Assembly: GCF_002946835.1 (NCBI RefSeq)
Contig: NZ_CP026652.1
Span: 682,001 to 746,000, forward strand
From: Streptomyces dengpaensis
GTDB lineage: Bacteria; Actinomycetota; Actinomycetes; Streptomycetales; Streptomycetaceae
DNA length: 64,000 nt
Direction: 5' to 3'
Part shown: positions 16,525 through 25,273 of the stretch, piece after piece
Layout: each line of letters opens with the position of its first letter
Numbering within the stretch: position 1 is the first letter of the stretch
Program-made: the position numbers and the translations under genes
Notes under the pieces: model-generated
Databases searched by the model: none
What the model was told of the DNA's origin: nothing
What the model saw: the letters and a program-made list of their open reading frames with translations, nothing else

Positions 16525-17940
16525 ATGAGTCCCCTGCCGGGTTCCCCCACCGTGGCGCCCACCGCGCCCGGCCGCCTGCCCCTGATCGGACACGCTCACC
16601 AACTGGCCCGTCGTCCGCTGGACTTCATGGACTCCCTGCGCGGACAGGGCAGCGTCGTAAGGATCCTGCTCGGACCCACCCCCGCCTACGTGGTCACCGA
16701 CCCCGCCGTCACGCGCAAAGTGCTGGTGACGGAGGTCGACGCCTTCGCCAAGGGCGGAAAGATCATCGACGCGCTGCGGGTGTTCTTCGGCGACGGGCTC
16801 GCCACCATCGCCGACGGCGACCTGCACATGAAGCACAGGCGCCTGATGCAGCCCATGTTCAACAAGGCGCACATCGCGACCCGCGGCGACGTCATGATCG
16901 ACCACGTGCGGACCGCGACCTACGCCTGGACACCGGGAGTCGCGCGCGAGACGTACGAGGACATGAACGACCTCACGCTCTCGACGTTTCTGGTGGCCCT
17001 CTTCGGTTCGGGTCTGCCCGCCCATGTCGAGGAGGAGTTCACCGGCCTCATGCCGGCGATCATGCGCGGCACGATCCGGCAGACCATCCTGCCGGGCTGG
17101 GTGACCAAGCTGCCGCTCCCGGCGAACCGGGCGCACGAGCGGCGTGTGGCGCGCCTGCGCGCCCTCATCGACCAGGCGATCGACCACCATCGTGCCCAGT
17201 TGGCGGCGGCGCCGACCGCCTCCGAGGCACCGGCAGGCTGCCCGGCGCACCAGTCCGCCGAACAGGCCCCCGGCGGCGGACTGTTCTCCACCCTGCTCAC
17301 CGCCGACGACCCGGAGACCGGCCCGCTCTCCCGCCAGCAGCTCCAGGACGAGGCGATCACCCTCCTGACCGGTGCCATCGAGACGACGGGAACGACCCTC
17401 GCCTGGGCGCTGTACGAGATCAGCAGGAACCCGAAGACCGAGCAACGCCTGCACGAGGAGCTCGACGCGGCGTGCGGCGACCGCCCGCTCACCCAGCAGG
17501 ACCTGGCCGCTCTCCCGTACATGCGCGCCGTGCTGAAGGAGACCATGCGCATGTACGGCCCGGCCTGGCTGGTCACGCGGACCACCACGCGCCCGGTCAC
17601 GCTGGACGGCCACCCGATACCGAAGGGCGCGGACGTCATCTACAGCCCTTACGTCCATCAGCACGACCCCGAGGTCTACGCCGACCCCGGCACCTTCGCC
17701 CCTGACCGCTGGGAGCCGGAGCGAGCGAAGGGCGTCAACCGTTCCTCGTTCCTGGCCTTCGGTGACGGCCGCCGCAAGTGCATCGGCGAGGAGTTCGCCT
17801 GGACGGAACTCCTCATCATCCTCGCCACGGTTCTCCAGCGGTGGCGGCTGACGCTCACCTCGGCTCCCCCGCGCCCGCAGGCCATCGTGACGGTCAAGCC
17901 GGACAAGCTGTCGATGACACCGCACCCGCGTACGGCATAG
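16525..17940 (+). CDS. Cytochrome P450, terpene-oxidase type
   Basis: 471 residues, longer than typical soluble bacterial P450s. Landmarks are complete: I-helix LTGAIETTGTTLAW, K-helix KETMRMYGPAWLVTR (ExxR), and haem loop FGDGRRKCIGEEFAW. The Glu-Thr-Thr I-helix and the overall length resemble CYP170 and CYP183, which oxidise sesquiterpenes such as epi-isozizaene and pentalenene. A Pro/Ala-rich insert lies near residues 230-255. The ATG follows GAGGAGA. Divergent from the conservon and 5 kb from the terpene synthase, it is the best candidate to oxidise the terpene product. No ferredoxin gene is adjacent. Confidence 0.9.
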   Translation: MSPLPGSPTVAPTAPGRLPLIGHAHQLARRPLDFMDSLRGQGSVVRILLGPTPAYVVTDPAVTRKVLVTEVDAFAKGGKIIDALRVFFGDGLATIADGDLHMKHRRLMQPMFNKAHIATRGDVMIDHVRTATYAWTPGVARETYEDMNDLTLSTFLVALFGSGLPAHVEEEFTGLMPAIMRGTIRQTILPGWVTKLPLPANRAHERRVARLRALIDQAIDHHRAQLAAAPTASEAPAGCPAHQSAEQAPGGGLFSTLLTADDPETGPLSRQQLQDEAITLLTGAIETTGTTLAWALYEISRNPKTEQRLHEELDAACGDRPLTQQDLAALPYMRAVLKETMRMYGPAWLVTRTTTRPVTLDGHPIPKGADVIYSPYVHQHDPEVYADPGTFAPDRWEPERAKGVNRSSFLAFGDGRRKCIGEEFAWTELLIILATVLQRWRLTLTSAPPRPQAIVTVKPDKLSMTPHPRTA

Positions 17941-18005
17941 GGGCCGGCGGCCTCCCCCGGTGCTCGGCGTCCGTGATGGCGAGCGCCGGAGGCCGACCGG
18001 AGCGG

Positions 18006-18110
18006 TCAGGCCCTGCGCAGCATCCGGTTGGCGCCCGCGGCAGCCGTCGTCGCGAGCAGCCAGCCGAGGCAGACCAGGGCCACGGCCGCCCACTGCTCCG
18101 CCCCGTCACC
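18006..18110 (-). pseudogene. Possible membrane-protein C-terminal relic
   Basis: A short leftward frame ends EQWAAVALVCLGWLLATTAA then AGANRMLRRA, which looks like the last membrane helix and basic tail of a permease. The frame upstream is unrelated Gly/Arg-rich sequence and no complete gene exists here. The rest of 17941-18269 shows nothing else I can name. Confidence 0.35.
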
Positions 18111-18269
18111 GCCTCGACCCGCAGCTCCGCCCCCGCGACAAGCGTGAGTGCCGGTGATGACTGCGTTGTGATCACCTGACAACCGTGGTGCGTTCACCGT
18201 CGACGCCGGCGGCGGAAGTGGGGAGGCTCAGCCGGGCGGCCGACAGGTGAGGTGTGCCGCGTCCCGGGG

Positions 18270-18292
18270 TGCCGCATGCCACACATGCGGCA
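18270..18292. promoter_or_regulatory. Perfect palindrome upstream of the GlpP-like gene
   Basis: TGCCGCATG and CATGCGGCA flank CCACA. It lies about 205 bases upstream of the antiterminator gene start, and could be an operator or the base of a transcript structure. Confidence 0.45.
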
Positions 18293-18496
18293 TTGCGCGG
18301 ACGTACCACACGAGTGCTTGATCCATTGGAATGAGCCGGTCGACGGCGGTTCCCCTGTCAAGATCCCCATCGGGGTACCGGCACGCGACCGTGTTCGCCA
18401 ACGAGGAGCTGGCCGCCCTACGCCACCCCCGGGCAGTCCGGGTCGGGTTACTGTGGCCTGTCGCTCAACCGTCCCCTTGAGTGTTTGGAGCCTGCC

Positions 18497-19060
18497 GTGC
18501 CCTCCCTCGCCACTCTCCTCGAAGAGCACCCGATCGTCGCGAGCGTCAAGGACGATGCCGGGTTGAAGGCGGTGCTGGAATCCGATTGCAAGGTGGCCTT
18601 CCTGCTGTACGGGTCGATTCTCGACCTGCCGGAGATCGTCGCCTCCCTCAAGGCGGCGGGGAAGATCGTGCTGGTCAACGTGGACCTGCTGGAGGGTTTC
18701 GGCGGCAAGGAGATCGTGGTGCGCTATGTGAAGGAGCGCACTGAGGCGGACGGCATCCTCAGCTCCAAGGCGTTCATGGTGCGTGCCGCCCGTGAGCTGG
18801 GACTCTACGCCGTGCACCGGTTCTTCCTGATCGACTCGTTGTCGTACCGGAACCTGGCGAAGCAGGTCGCGATGTCGAAGGCCGACAGTGTGGAGATCCT
18901 GCCGGGCTGCATGCCGCGGGTGATCGGCTGGGTGGTCGCGGACATCGACGTGCCACTGATCGCGGGCGGCCTGGTCTGCGACCGCGACGACGTGATCGCC
19001 GCTCTGGGCGCGGGTGCGGCGGCCATCGCCTCGTCGAATCAGGACGTCTGGAAGATGTGA
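18497..19060 (+). CDS. glpP: GlpP-family glycerol-3-phosphate-responsive antiterminator
   Basis: 187 residues from GTG 18497, six bases after GGAG. The sequence aligns along its length with Firmicute GlpP: KIVLVNVDLLEGF, an ADGILSSKAFMVRAARELGL block, then VEILPGCMPRVIGWV, VPLIAGGLV and GAAAIASSNQDVW, the phosphate-binding strands of its TIM-barrel-like fold. In Bacillus the protein binds glycerol-3-phosphate and leader RNA and prevents termination in glp operons. Here a hairpin ends the gene at 19073-19102. Some 450 bases further on begins an operon whose leader contains a U-tailed terminator with a competing antiterminator helix, its likely target. Confidence 0.9.
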   Translation: MPSLATLLEEHPIVASVKDDAGLKAVLESDCKVAFLLYGSILDLPEIVASLKAAGKIVLVNVDLLEGFGGKEIVVRYVKERTEADGILSSKAFMVRAARELGLYAVHRFFLIDSLSYRNLAKQVAMSKADSVEILPGCMPRVIGWVVADIDVPLIAGGLVCDRDDVIAALGAGAAAIASSNQDVWKM

Positions 19061-19072
19061 CGACGGCGCGGC

Positions 19073-19102
19073 CGGGCGACCGGAGCCCGCGCCGGTCGCC
19101 CG
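19073..19102 (+). terminator. Hairpin terminator after glpP
   Basis: CGGGCGACCGG and its perfect complement CCGGTCGCCCG surround an eight-base loop, starting 13 bases past the stop. Confidence 0.85.
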
Positions 19103-19174
19103 CGTCGGGCTCCGACTGGTGCGGCCCGCCGCCGAACCGGGATACGCGCCGGCCACCGTGGTCAGCGCGGTGCT

Positions 19175-19489
19175 CGCGGACGTCGAGGGCGGCTGGCGCC
19201 GGTCGCCGGCGAGCTCGGCGGTGATCGCCGTGGTCTGCGTGGCGCTGTGCGGGGGCGTTCCGGAGTCGCGCGCTGGCTGCTCAGCCGCGACCGCCGGGCG
19301 GAGGCGGAGGCACTGATCACCCGCTACGGCATCGAGATCGACATCGTCGCCGAGGCCTATGGGGCGCCTTTCGTGCTGTGGATCGGAGCCGGAGTTCTCG
19401 CGCTGGGCGGGCACGTCTCGCATTTCCTGGCCCCTGAGACCAGGGACCTGGATCTCGCCGTCGCGGCCCGCGCTTCACGGAGAATGTGA
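19175..19489 (+). pseudogene. Decayed MFS sugar/metabolite transporter fragment
   Basis: One frame reads SSAVIAVVCVALCGGVPES, a helix plus the PES motif of sugar porters. One base out of register, it continues ARWLLSRDRRAEAEALITRY (the PESxRWLLSRGR sequence). It then jumps to AEAYGAPFVLWIGAGVLALGG and HVSHFLAPETRDLDL, a transporter's last helix and PETR motif. Some 200 central residues are missing. It has been displaced by, or preceded, the intact MFS gene at 19703. Confidence 0.7.
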
Positions 19490-19510
19490 CGGCGGACACA
19501 GCTGAAGGCA

Positions 19511-19540
19511 TTGACTGTGGCGACGCTCGGAACGTAACTT
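19511..19540 (+). promoter_or_regulatory. Promoter of the MFS-SDR-FAD-kinase operon
   Basis: TTGACT (19511-19516) and TAACTT (19535-19540) with an 18-base spacer fit a vegetative promoter. Transcription would start near 19547, giving a leader of about 155 bases. Confidence 0.5.
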
Positions 19541-19591
19541 TGGCGGCGCTCGACCAAAAACTTCATATTGGCTGCCACCTCGCGTGGCGGC

Positions 19592-19654
19592 AGTTACTAG
19601 AGACGAGAGAACAGTAACTCCCTTTCAACAGGGTGTTTGCTGTTCTCTTTTTTT
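19592..19654 (+). terminator. U-tailed intrinsic terminator with competing antiterminator helix
   Basis: AGAGAACAG (19606-19614) pairs with CTGTTCTCT (19640-19648); the stem continues inward with AAC/GTT and CCCT/AGGG and is followed by seven Ts ending at 19654. AGTTACT at 19592-19598 is perfectly complementary to AGTAACT at 19613-19619, which is part of the terminator's left arm, so the two structures exclude each other. This is the architecture of a regulated leader, and the GlpP-family gene lies immediately upstream. The terminator ends 48 bases before the MFS start codon. Confidence 0.8.
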
Positions 19655-19702
19655 GGGTCCGCAGCTTTCGATTTGTCCGAAATCACCACAAGGGAGTGGT
19701 CC

Positions 19703-21010
19703 ATGACGGAGGGAACCAGCCGGTCACGGCGGTGGGTCGCCTTTCTGATCCTGTCGATGACCGGCGGCATCATCTACCAGGTGGCGTACATCCGGTTCGT
19801 CTTCCTGGGCCCAACGGCGAAGGCGCTGGAGCTTTCGGCCCAGGACTACGGAAACATCGTCTCCGTGTTCGGTGTCGTGGCGATGGTGATGTACTTCTTC
19901 GGCGGCTGGTTCGCCGACAAATTCTCCCCGCGGCTGCTGATCACCATCGCATTGGCGGGCACCGGAATCGCCGACATCTATCTGGCCGCGGCGCCAGGGT
20001 ATTTCGGCACTCTTCTCGTCCACATCGCCTTCGCAATCCTCGGAATGGGCCTGTACTGGCCTGCTCTGGTGAAGGCGATCGGCATGCTGGGTGACGCCTC
20101 CGAGCAGGGCCGGCTCTTCGGTTTCCTGGAAGGCGTGCGCGGTCTCACCTCGACGCTCGTGGGCCTGGTGGGAACCGCGATCGTCGCCATGGCCGTCGTC
20201 CCTGCCCACGGCGTCCTGTGGTTGATCCGGATCTACGGCATCCTCTGCTTCGTGCTCGCCGCGGCCGTCTGGTTCTGCGTGAAGGAGGACAGGGAGAAGC
20301 TGGCCGCGCTCGGCTCCTCCACCGTCACCCTGCGCCAGCTGCTGCATGCGGCGAAGAACAAGTACACCTGGCTGATCGGCCTCACCGTCATGCTGATGTA
20401 CTGCTTCTACACCACGCTCGGCTACTTCTCGCCGCTGCTGGAGTACCAGTACGGCCTGGCCGCCGGGTTGATCGGTGTCATCGGCGTCGTGCGCACCTAT
20501 GTCTTCCAGTTCGTCGCCGGCCCGACCGGCGGAGTCCTGGTCGACAAGGTCACCAAGTCCTCGCCGAAGTTCCTGCGCTGGATGTTCGCCGGCTGTGCGG
20601 TGATCGCCGCCGCCTTCCTGCTGATGCCGCGTACCAGCGCGTTGGCGTGGGTCGCCCTGACCCTGATGTTCGTGTTGTGCCTGTTCGTCTTCGCCGCCCG
20701 CGGCGTCTACTGGGCGACGGTCGGCGAGGTGGAGATTCCCGAGAACGAGCGCGGCGGCGTGATCGGCCTCGCTTCCGGGCTGGCCTATCTCCCCGACGCC
20801 TTCCTCCCGGCGCTGGCCGCCTGGTGGATCGGCGACCCGACCGCGAAGCCCGCAGTCCCCGAACACGGCGGCGGCTACACCACCATGTTCGCCGTCCTGT
20901 TCGCCGCCGCCGTCCTCGGCCTGGTCGTCACGACGGTCACCCAGCGGGTCCGCGCCCGCGAACTGGCGGCCCGCACCGCCGCCCCCGAACCGCAGCTCGC
21001 TGCCGGCTGA
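19703..21010 (+). CDS. MFS transporter, first gene of the GlpP-linked operon
   Basis: About 436 residues with twelve predicted helices. The loop after helix 2 reads GGWFADKFSPRLL, the MFS GxxxDxxxxR motif. The ATG at 19703 follows AAGGGAG by six bases. The protein lacks the PESPRW and PETKG motifs of sugar porters and looks closer to the anion/organophosphate type of MFS carriers, but the substrate cannot be assigned. It leads a co-directional set (SDR, FAD enzyme, FGGY kinase) with gaps of 34, 68 and 119 bases, so it probably imports the compound the others degrade. Confidence 0.88.
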   Translation: MTEGTSRSRRWVAFLILSMTGGIIYQVAYIRFVFLGPTAKALELSAQDYGNIVSVFGVVAMVMYFFGGWFADKFSPRLLITIALAGTGIADIYLAAAPGYFGTLLVHIAFAILGMGLYWPALVKAIGMLGDASEQGRLFGFLEGVRGLTSTLVGLVGTAIVAMAVVPAHGVLWLIRIYGILCFVLAAAVWFCVKEDREKLAALGSSTVTLRQLLHAAKNKYTWLIGLTVMLMYCFYTTLGYFSPLLEYQYGLAAGLIGVIGVVRTYVFQFVAGPTGGVLVDKVTKSSPKFLRWMFAGCAVIAAAFLLMPRTSALAWVALTLMFVLCLFVFAARGVYWATVGEVEIPENERGGVIGLASGLAYLPDAFLPALAAWWIGDPTAKPAVPEHGGGYTTMFAVLFAAAVLGLVVTTVTQRVRARELAARTAAPEPQLAAG

Positions 21011-21044
21011 CCCCCACCCCGACACCCTTCCCGGAGACGTACTC

Positions 21045-21821
21045 ATGGACATCACCGAGTTCAACCGCGACTTCTTCTCCCTGGACGGCAAGAACGCCAT
21101 CGTCACCGGCGGCAACACCGGCCTCGGCCAGGCGTTCTCGCTGGCCCTGGCCAAGGCCGGCGCCAACGTGTTCGTGCCCAGTGTGACGCCGGACGACGGC
21201 ACGACCGCGAAGCTGATCGAGGCCGAGGGCCGCAGGATGGAGTTCCTCCAGGCCGATCTCACCAAGCCGGGCGTCCCCGCCCAGATCGCCCAGGGCTGCG
21301 TGGATGCCTTCGGCTCGCTCGACATCGTCGTGAACTCCGCCGGCATCTCCAACCTCGCCTCTGTCGAGGAGTTCGGCCGCGCGGAGTGGGACCCGATGAT
21401 CAACGTCAACCTGACCGCGCCGTTCGAGCTGAGCCATGAGGCGATCAAGTTCATGATCCCGCAGCGCTCCGGCAAGATCATCAACATCGCCTCGATGTTC
21501 TCCTTCCTCGGCGGCCAGTGGTCCCCGGCCTACGCCGCCACCAAGCACGGCATCGCCGGTTTCACCAAGGCGTACTGCGACGAGCTCGCGCAGTACAACA
21601 TCCAGGTCAACGCGATCGCCCCGGGCTACTTCGCCACGAAGATCACCGAGGAGACCCGCGCCAACCCCGAGGCCAACCAGCGCGTGCTCGATCACATCCC
21701 GGCCGGCCGCTGGGGCGACGTCGCCGACCTCATGGGCGCGACCGTGTTCCTTGCCTCCCGCGCGGCCGACTACGTCAACGGGCACGTCCTGGCCGTCGAC
21801 GGCGGCTACCTGGTCCGCTGA
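21045..21821 (+). CDS. SDR dehydrogenase, KduD/gluconate-dehydrogenase-like
   Basis: 258 residues, a classical short-chain dehydrogenase: TGGNTGLG cofactor loop near residue 22, NSAG at about 96-99, a catalytic Ser in NIASMFS, and the YxxxK pair in AYAATKHG. The opening FSLDGKNAIVTGGNTGLGQA is typical of 2-deoxy-D-gluconate 3-dehydrogenases and related sugar/polyol oxidoreductases, and the end VNGHVLAVDGGYLVR is also standard. It would oxidise a hydroxyl of the imported compound with NAD(P)+. It lies between the transporter and the FAD enzyme. Confidence 0.9.
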   Translation: MDITEFNRDFFSLDGKNAIVTGGNTGLGQAFSLALAKAGANVFVPSVTPDDGTTAKLIEAEGRRMEFLQADLTKPGVPAQIAQGCVDAFGSLDIVVNSAGISNLASVEEFGRAEWDPMINVNLTAPFELSHEAIKFMIPQRSGKIINIASMFSFLGGQWSPAYAATKHGIAGFTKAYCDELAQYNIQVNAIAPGYFATKITEETRANPEANQRVLDHIPAGRWGDVADLMGATVFLASRAADYVNGHVLAVDGGYLVR

Positions 21822-21889
21822 CCCAGGCCTCCTCACTTCCACCACAACCAGCCCCCACCTGCCCCGAAGAAGCAAGAGGAAGATTCACC

Positions 21890-23353
21890 ATGGCACCGTC
21901 CGTCTCCAAGCTGGACCGAGGGAACATCGTCGCCGGGCTCGTCGGCCTGGTCGGCGCCGGGAAGGTCGTCACCGACGAGGAGCAGCTGCGCGAGGCGAGC
22001 GTGGACCGCTTCAAGAAGTTCACCTCCGTCCACGGCATCTTCGACGGCCCCTTCCCCAGCGCCATCGTGAAGGCGGGGAACACCGCCGACGTCGCTGCCG
22101 TCCTGAAGTTCGCGAACGAGAACCGGATCAACGTGGTGGCCCGCACCGGCCGTACCGGCACCGAGGGCGGTCTGGAGACCGCCGTCGAGGACACCATCGT
22201 CCTCGACGGCTCGGGCATCGACGAGATCATCAAGATCGACGCCGAGAACATGCAGGTGACCGTCGGCTGCGGCGTTCCGTTGCAGAAGCTCGAGGACATC
22301 CTGCGCGGGCAGGGCCTGACCACCGGCCACTCACCGCAGTCCAAGCCGCTGGCCCAGTACGGCGGTCTGGTCTCCACCCGCTCCATCGGGCAGCTGTCCA
22401 CTCTCTACGGCGCCATCGAGGACATGGTCGTCGGCCTGGAGGCGGTCTTCCCCGACGGCACCGTCTCGCGGGTCAAGAACGTCCCGCGCCGCGCCGCCGG
22501 TCCGGACATCCGGCACATCGTCATCGGCAACGAGGGCGCCCTGTGCTACATCACCGAAGTCACCATCAAGGTCTTCAGGTACCAGCCGGAGAACAACGAG
22601 TACCACGGCTTCCTCGTCGACGACCTGGCCACTGGTGTATCCGTCATCCGCGAGGTGGTCACCAACGGCTTCCGTCCCTCCGTCGTGCGCGTCTACTCGC
22701 CCGAGGACGCCCGCCAGCACTTCTCCCACTTCTACGAGGGCAAGTGCGTGGTCGTCTTCGTCGCCGAGGGCCCGAAGGGTCTGGTCAAGGCGACCAGCGA
22801 GGAGATCGTGCGGGTCGCGGACCAGCACAAGCACATCAAGGTCGACTCCGAACTGATCTCCACCTGGTTCGCCAACCTCAACTGGGGCCAGGACAAGATC
22901 GACGCGGAGAAGCAGACCATGCTCCGCGAGAACGAGCTGGGCTACACCACCGAGGTCTCGGTCGACTGGTCGCACACCGTCGAGCTCTACGACAACGTCA
23001 TGGGCCGGATTCGCCACGAGTACCCGCACACCGGCGACCTGACCATGCTCGGCGCGCACTCCTCGCACTCCTACCAGACCGGCACGAACCTCTACTTCGT
23101 CTACGACTACAAGATCAACTGCGAGCCGCGGGAAGAGATCGACAAGTACCACATCCCGCTCAACGCGATCATCGTCGAAGAGGCTCTCAAGGTTGGCGGC
23201 TCCATGGTCCACCACCACGGCATCGGCAAGTACCGCACCCCGTGGACCAAGGAGGAGCACGGCTCCGCGTACCACATGCTCGCCAAGCTCAAGACCGCCT
23301 TCGACCCGAACGGCATCATGAACAAGGGCACGATCTTCCCGATCGAGGACTGA
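21890..23353 (+). CDS. VAO-type FAD-linked oxidoreductase resembling alkyl-DHAP synthase
   Basis: 487 residues from ATG 21890, after AGAGGA. An N-terminal FAD_binding_4 (PCMH) domain holds ARTGRTGTEGGLE and IVLDGSGIDEI, and the C-terminal FAD-oxidase cap ends FDPNGIMNKGTIFP. The motif HHHGIGK at about 441-447 is the active-site His-loop of alkylglycerone-phosphate synthase (AGPS). AGPS relatives bind three-carbon phosphate substrates, which fits a pathway regulated by a GlpP-type sensor of glycerol phosphate. Simple dehydrogenation of a phosphorylated polyol is as likely as a true AGPS reaction. Codon use matches the neighbours. Confidence 0.87.
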   Translation: MAPSVSKLDRGNIVAGLVGLVGAGKVVTDEEQLREASVDRFKKFTSVHGIFDGPFPSAIVKAGNTADVAAVLKFANENRINVVARTGRTGTEGGLETAVEDTIVLDGSGIDEIIKIDAENMQVTVGCGVPLQKLEDILRGQGLTTGHSPQSKPLAQYGGLVSTRSIGQLSTLYGAIEDMVVGLEAVFPDGTVSRVKNVPRRAAGPDIRHIVIGNEGALCYITEVTIKVFRYQPENNEYHGFLVDDLATGVSVIREVVTNGFRPSVVRVYSPEDARQHFSHFYEGKCVVVFVAEGPKGLVKATSEEIVRVADQHKHIKVDSELISTWFANLNWGQDKIDAEKQTMLRENELGYTTEVSVDWSHTVELYDNVMGRIRHEYPHTGDLTMLGAHSSHSYQTGTNLYFVYDYKINCEPREEIDKYHIPLNAIIVEEALKVGGSMVHHHGIGKYRTPWTKEEHGSAYHMLAKLKTAFDPNGIMNKGTIFPIED

Positions 23354-23472
23354 GCCGCACCCCGGTGCCGGACCGCCCACAGCGCGGTCCGGCACCGGCC
23401 CGCATCGACTTTCGACCCCTCTGACTTCCCGCCCGGACGACGGCGCCCGGGCCCCGCACCCCCGGAGTGGGC

Positions 23473-24900
23473 ATGACCCGGTACTTCATCGGCATCGACA
23501 ACGGCTCGCAGTCCTCCAAGGTCAGCGTCTTCGACGAGCACGGCCACGTCGTCAGCGTGGCCCGCCGCGCCCTGCGCCCCTACGACACCCCGCGCCCCGG
23601 CGTCGTCGAGCATCCCGACGACGACCTGTGGACCTCGATCGGCGCCGCCGCCGGCGAGGCGATGGCCGCCTTCCCCGGCGACCCGGCCGACATCGTGGGC
23701 GTCGGACTGTGCACCATCCGCTTCTGCCGCGCGGTCCTGAAGGCGGACGGCACCCTCGCCCAGCCCGTCATGAGCTGGATGGACGCCCGAGTCTCCCGCC
23801 CCTACGAGCGGGAAACCCCCGACGCCGCCTACGTCACCACCTCCTCCGGGTACATCACCCACCGCATGACCGGGCAGTTCCGGGACACCGCCGCCAACTA
23901 CGCCGGCATGTGGCCGCTGGACTCCGACACCTTCGACTGGAAGACCGACGACGCCGGGATCGCCGAACTCGGCCTCGACCGCTCGATGCTCTTCGACCTC
24001 GTCCAGCCCGGCGCCATCCTCGGCACCGTGACCGAGGCCGCCGCCGCCCACACCGGTATCCCCGCCGGCCTGCCCGTCGTCGCCACCGCGAACGACAAGG
24101 CCGTCGAGGCCCTCGGCTGCGGCCTGCGCTCCGACGACACCCTCCTGGTCTCCCTCGGCACCTACGTCGCCGGCATGACCACCGGCAGCCGCAACGTCAC
24201 GGACAGCGCCGACTTCTGGACCAACTACGCGGCCACCCCGCACGCCTACCTCTACGAGAGCTATGGCGTACGGCGCGGTATGTGGACGGTCAGCTGGTAC
24301 CGCGACCTGCTCGGCGAGGAAGCGGCCGGCCCGGCCCGCGAGGCGGGCATCAGCCCGGAGGAGTACATCAACCGGCAGGCGGCCCTCGTCCCGCCCGGCT
24401 CCGACGGCCTGATCACCGTCCTCGACTGGCTCGCCCCCACCGAGGCGCCCCACCGCAAGGGCTCCATCCTCGGCTTCGACGGCCGCCAGGGCCGCTTCCA
24501 CATCTACCGCTCGATCCTCGAAGGGCTCGCGCTGACGATCGGTGAGACGGCCGGCAAGATGGCGGCCGAACTCGGCACGGACTTCAAGGAGGTCATCGTC
24601 TCCGGCGGCGGCTCCGCCTCCGACGTCATGATGCAGATCTTCGCCGACGTCTTCGGCGTCCCCGCCCGCCGCTCCGCCGTCGCCGACGCCGCCGGCCTCG
24701 GCTCAGTCATCACCGCCGCCGTCGCCACCGGTACCTACCCGGACTTCGACACCGCCATCGACGCCATGGTGCGCCCAGGTGAGACCTTCACCCCCGCCCC
24801 GGCCGAACACGCCCTCTACACGAAGCTCCAGAAGATCCACTCCGAGGCCCGCCGTCACACCGACGGCATCTATGTGGAGTCCTACGAGCTGTTCGGCTGA
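23473..24900 (+). CDS. FGGY-family carbohydrate/polyol kinase
   Basis: 475 residues from ATG 23473, five bases after GGAG. The actin-like fold is evident: IGIDNGSQSSKVSVFDEHG (phosphate-1 loop), VMSWMDAR, SLGTYVAGM (phosphate-2) and the FGGY signature region SILEGLALTIGET then VSGGGSASDVMMQIFADVFG. These fit the glycerol/xylulo/ribulokinase family. It is the last gene of the GlpP-linked operon, so the pathway includes a phosphorylation step. Whether the substrate is glycerol-like, a tetritol or a ketose cannot be told from sequence. Confidence 0.9.
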   Translation: MTRYFIGIDNGSQSSKVSVFDEHGHVVSVARRALRPYDTPRPGVVEHPDDDLWTSIGAAAGEAMAAFPGDPADIVGVGLCTIRFCRAVLKADGTLAQPVMSWMDARVSRPYERETPDAAYVTTSSGYITHRMTGQFRDTAANYAGMWPLDSDTFDWKTDDAGIAELGLDRSMLFDLVQPGAILGTVTEAAAAHTGIPAGLPVVATANDKAVEALGCGLRSDDTLLVSLGTYVAGMTTGSRNVTDSADFWTNYAATPHAYLYESYGVRRGMWTVSWYRDLLGEEAAGPAREAGISPEEYINRQAALVPPGSDGLITVLDWLAPTEAPHRKGSILGFDGRQGRFHIYRSILEGLALTIGETAGKMAAELGTDFKEVIVSGGGSASDVMMQIFADVFGVPARRSAVADAAGLGSVITAAVATGTYPDFDTAIDAMVRPGETFTPAPAEHALYTKLQKIHSEARRHTDGIYVESYELFG

Positions 24901-25273
24901 GCCCGGCCACCGCGGTGGGGGGATGCCTCGGGGGTGGCCCAGTCCGGCACGTCGGGGAGGCCTGGGTAACGGACCCTGCCGTCGCGGACCGGTGTTCGCG
25001 GGGTCTCCTCGACGGCCGGGCCCGCCCCCTCGGGGGGCAACGGCGTCCTCCCGGACGCGGCACCTTCGACTGCCCCCGGACCGGCGAAGCCGACCTGTGG
25101 AGTGCGTCTCCGCACACGTCGTTCCTCCGGATGCGGACACGCACCGCGTCTGCCACCTCGGCGCCTGGCGCGGGCCGCGCGGGAGTGTTGCGTCGGTCGA
25201 GGCTCCCCGAGAACAACGACCGCCGGGAATGCGGTGCGGGGCGACGGCGTTAAGGGGATTGTCTGACATGTTT
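24901..25273. other. Intergenic stretch without recognisable gene
   Basis: About 370 bases between the FGGY kinase and rpmG. Several open frames exist on both strands, but none has a credible start, signal or domain. I see no tRNA or repeat here. Confidence 0.5.

Noticed and set aside
24901..25260. A CobW-type or ribosomal protein relic next to the zinc-independent ribosomal genes
   Set aside because: I translated all frames by eye and found no motif of COG0523, L28 or S14 proteins.
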